A DNA stretch of 64,000 nucleotides from Paenibacillus polymyxa M1 (GTDB taxonomy: Bacteria; Bacillota; Bacilli; Paenibacillales; Paenibacillaceae), in assembly GCF_000237325.1 (NCBI RefSeq), contig NC_017542.1, positions 673,001 through 737,000 on the forward strand, in the 5' to 3' direction. Positions within the stretch are counted from its first letter, which is position 1; the number at the start of each line of letters is the position of its first letter. Under the pieces are notes generated by a model. That model was not told the origin of the DNA. It made no database searches and was given only the letters and a program-made list of their open reading frames with translations. The translations under genes were made by a program, and so were the position numbers. Below are positions 63,078 through 64,000 of this stretch, piece after piece.

Positions 63078-63132
63078 TTGTTTCCCCTTTTCACACTACC
63101 TATAATAATGCCGTAAATGATAACCATTTTCA
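63078..63132 (+). promoter_or_regulatory. Promoter with Fur box
   Basis: TTGTTT (63078-63083), 17 bases, TATAAT (63101-63106). Just downstream, TGATAACCATTTTCA (63118-63132) matches the Fur consensus TGATAATNATTATCA at 12 of the 14 fixed positions. Iron-replete Fur would block transcription of the binding-protein gene that follows. Confidence 0.7.
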
Positions 63133-63163
63133 ATTAATAGAGAGAAGGAAAGGGGTAACAGGT

Positions 63164-64000
63164 GTGAAGAAACAACGTGGAAAGCAAATTATACTCTGGT
63201 TAGGGAGTTTCCTCTTGTTATTGATAATATCGGCATGCAGTACTTCTAATGCTAATAGCAGCGTGTCTGATGAACAGAAAGAGGAAAGTGAGAAAACTGT
63301 TCAATATACAACGATAACAGGTCAACAGGTTGAAATACCTGCAGATCCAAAACGAGTTGTTTATATTGGCCAGACAATTGGTGATTTCTTGGCGATGGAT
63401 ATTCCAATTGTCGGTAATAACCTTCCCCAAGATACTCCTAGTTACTATGAAGGTAGATTTGAAGGAATCGTTGATGTTGGAAATCCTGGTGACTTAGAGA
63501 CGATTCTGAATTTAAAACCCGATCTGATTATTAATGGTTATTACAAGGCAGAAGCAGATCATAATGAGGCATTGTCGAAAATTGCTACTACTATCCCCTT
63601 TAACCCAGCTCTTCCTTATACAGAACGTGTAAAGGAGATTGGAAATATCTTCGGCAAACAGGAAGAGGCAGCTCAAATAATTGCTAAGTTTAAAGCACAG
63701 TCGAAAGAAATGTTTGATAAGTTTCAATTAGCAGATGGGGAGACAGCGACAATTTTCTACCAGTTGGGTAAAACACTTTATGTTATGGGCAATCGTAGCC
63801 TGGGTGCTATTATTTATGGGGAGAACGGTTTTGCCGTCCCACCAGCTGTACAGAAGAATATTCTTGATAAAAAAGGCGTGTCTTTCGTTAATATTTCAGA
63901 AGAAGTGCTTTCAGAATTTGCTGGTGATCATTTGTTTGTAGTTGTACAAGATGATGGTGAAAGTAAAACAGAAGCTGACCGACTGCTACAAAGACCGATA
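63164..64000 (+). CDS. Iron-siderophore ABC transporter binding lipoprotein, partial
   Basis: The gene starts at GTG 63164 with AAAGGGG upstream and is open for 279 codons to the right edge. It begins with a lipoprotein signal (ILWLGSFLLLLIISACSTSN; lipobox ISAC). A FecCD/BtuF-type binding fold follows, with TTITGQQVEIPADPKRVVYI, DVGNPGDLETILNLKPDLII, RVKEIGNIFGKQEEA and later GNRSLGAIIYGENGF. It is a ferric-siderophore or heme binding component. A Fur box lies in its promoter. The C-terminal end is outside the window. Confidence 0.9.
   Translation, partial: MKKQRGKQIILWLGSFLLLLIISACSTSNANSSVSDEQKEESEKTVQYTTITGQQVEIPADPKRVVYIGQTIGDFLAMDIPIVGNNLPQDTPSYYEGRFEGIVDVGNPGDLETILNLKPDLIINGYYKAEADHNEALSKIATTIPFNPALPYTERVKEIGNIFGKQEEAAQIIAKFKAQSKEMFDKFQLADGETATIFYQLGKTLYVMGNRSLGAIIYGENGFAVPPAVQKNILDKKGVSFVNISEEVLSEFAGDHLFVVVQDDGESKTEADRLLQRPI

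Noticed and set aside
1..64000. CRISPR array, rRNA or tRNA genes
   Set aside because: No regularly spaced repeats and no rRNA- or tRNA-like sequence were found when reading through the window.

Overview
The window looks like a chromosomal segment of a Gram-positive, spore-forming Firmicute, most likely Paenibacillus of the P. polymyxa type. This rests on strong GGAGG ribosome sites, frequent GTG/TTG starts, a T-box in front of thrS, YesM/YesN sensor pairs next to LplABC-type sugar importers, a GH26 mannanase with CBM35-like modules, and ECF41, YwaC, YezG and YjbR relatives. No rRNA, tRNA or CRISPR array was seen.

Left part (1-31.5 kb): a TetR-type gene with no visible start runs off the edge. 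Next come a T-box-controlled thrS, the small alarmone synthetase ywaC, and a luxS-SDR-metQ cluster linking autoinducer-2 synthesis to methionine uptake. From 6.2 to 18.9 kb lies a galactomannan/mannan utilisation island: AraC regulator, GH36 alpha-galactosidase, YesM/YesN two-component system, two permeases and a binding lipoprotein, and a convergent secreted GH26 mannanase with two cre-like sites upstream. Then follow two GNAT/SDR-type genes, an SMI1/KNR4-HEAT protein, a UvrD-like helicase, a zinc-ribbon protein with a TrmB regulator, a Nudix enzyme, a phosphatase, an MscL channel with a C-terminal zinc ribbon, and an AhpD-like gene paired with an ECF41 sigma factor and its matching promoter.

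Middle part (31.5-47 kb): a MOSC gene between two 18-bp direct repeats is followed by a dense cluster of DnaA-box-like sequences (32978-33157) far from any dnaA gene. Other genes are an UgtP-like glycosyltransferase, a class C serine hydrolase, a type I methionine aminopeptidase with an odd start region, a DUF1858-DUF438/hemerythrin pair behind an FNR-like site, and a GntR(YtrA)-ABC export operon with a near-perfect operator over its promoter. A TetR regulator and a divergent FAH/metallo-hydrolase pair with an inverted-repeat operator close the section.

Right part (47-64 kb) is more AT-rich and is a genomic scrapyard. It holds an IS3 tail, a group II intron fragment, a broken DinB gene, a Tn3 transposase remnant, a broken tyrosine recombinase with a 13-bp inverted repeat, a decayed VOC gene and a lipoprotein stub. 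Intact genes between them encode a radical SAM protein, an AraC regulator, RarA, YjbR, a MaoC hydratase and a GH24 lysozyme. From 57.5 to 62.7 kb lies a set of orphan immunity-type genes (YezG, unknown, CdiI-like with a frameshift, unknown), two or more of them preceded by C-terminal scraps that may come from polymorphic toxins. The window ends inside a Fur-controlled siderophore-binding lipoprotein gene.
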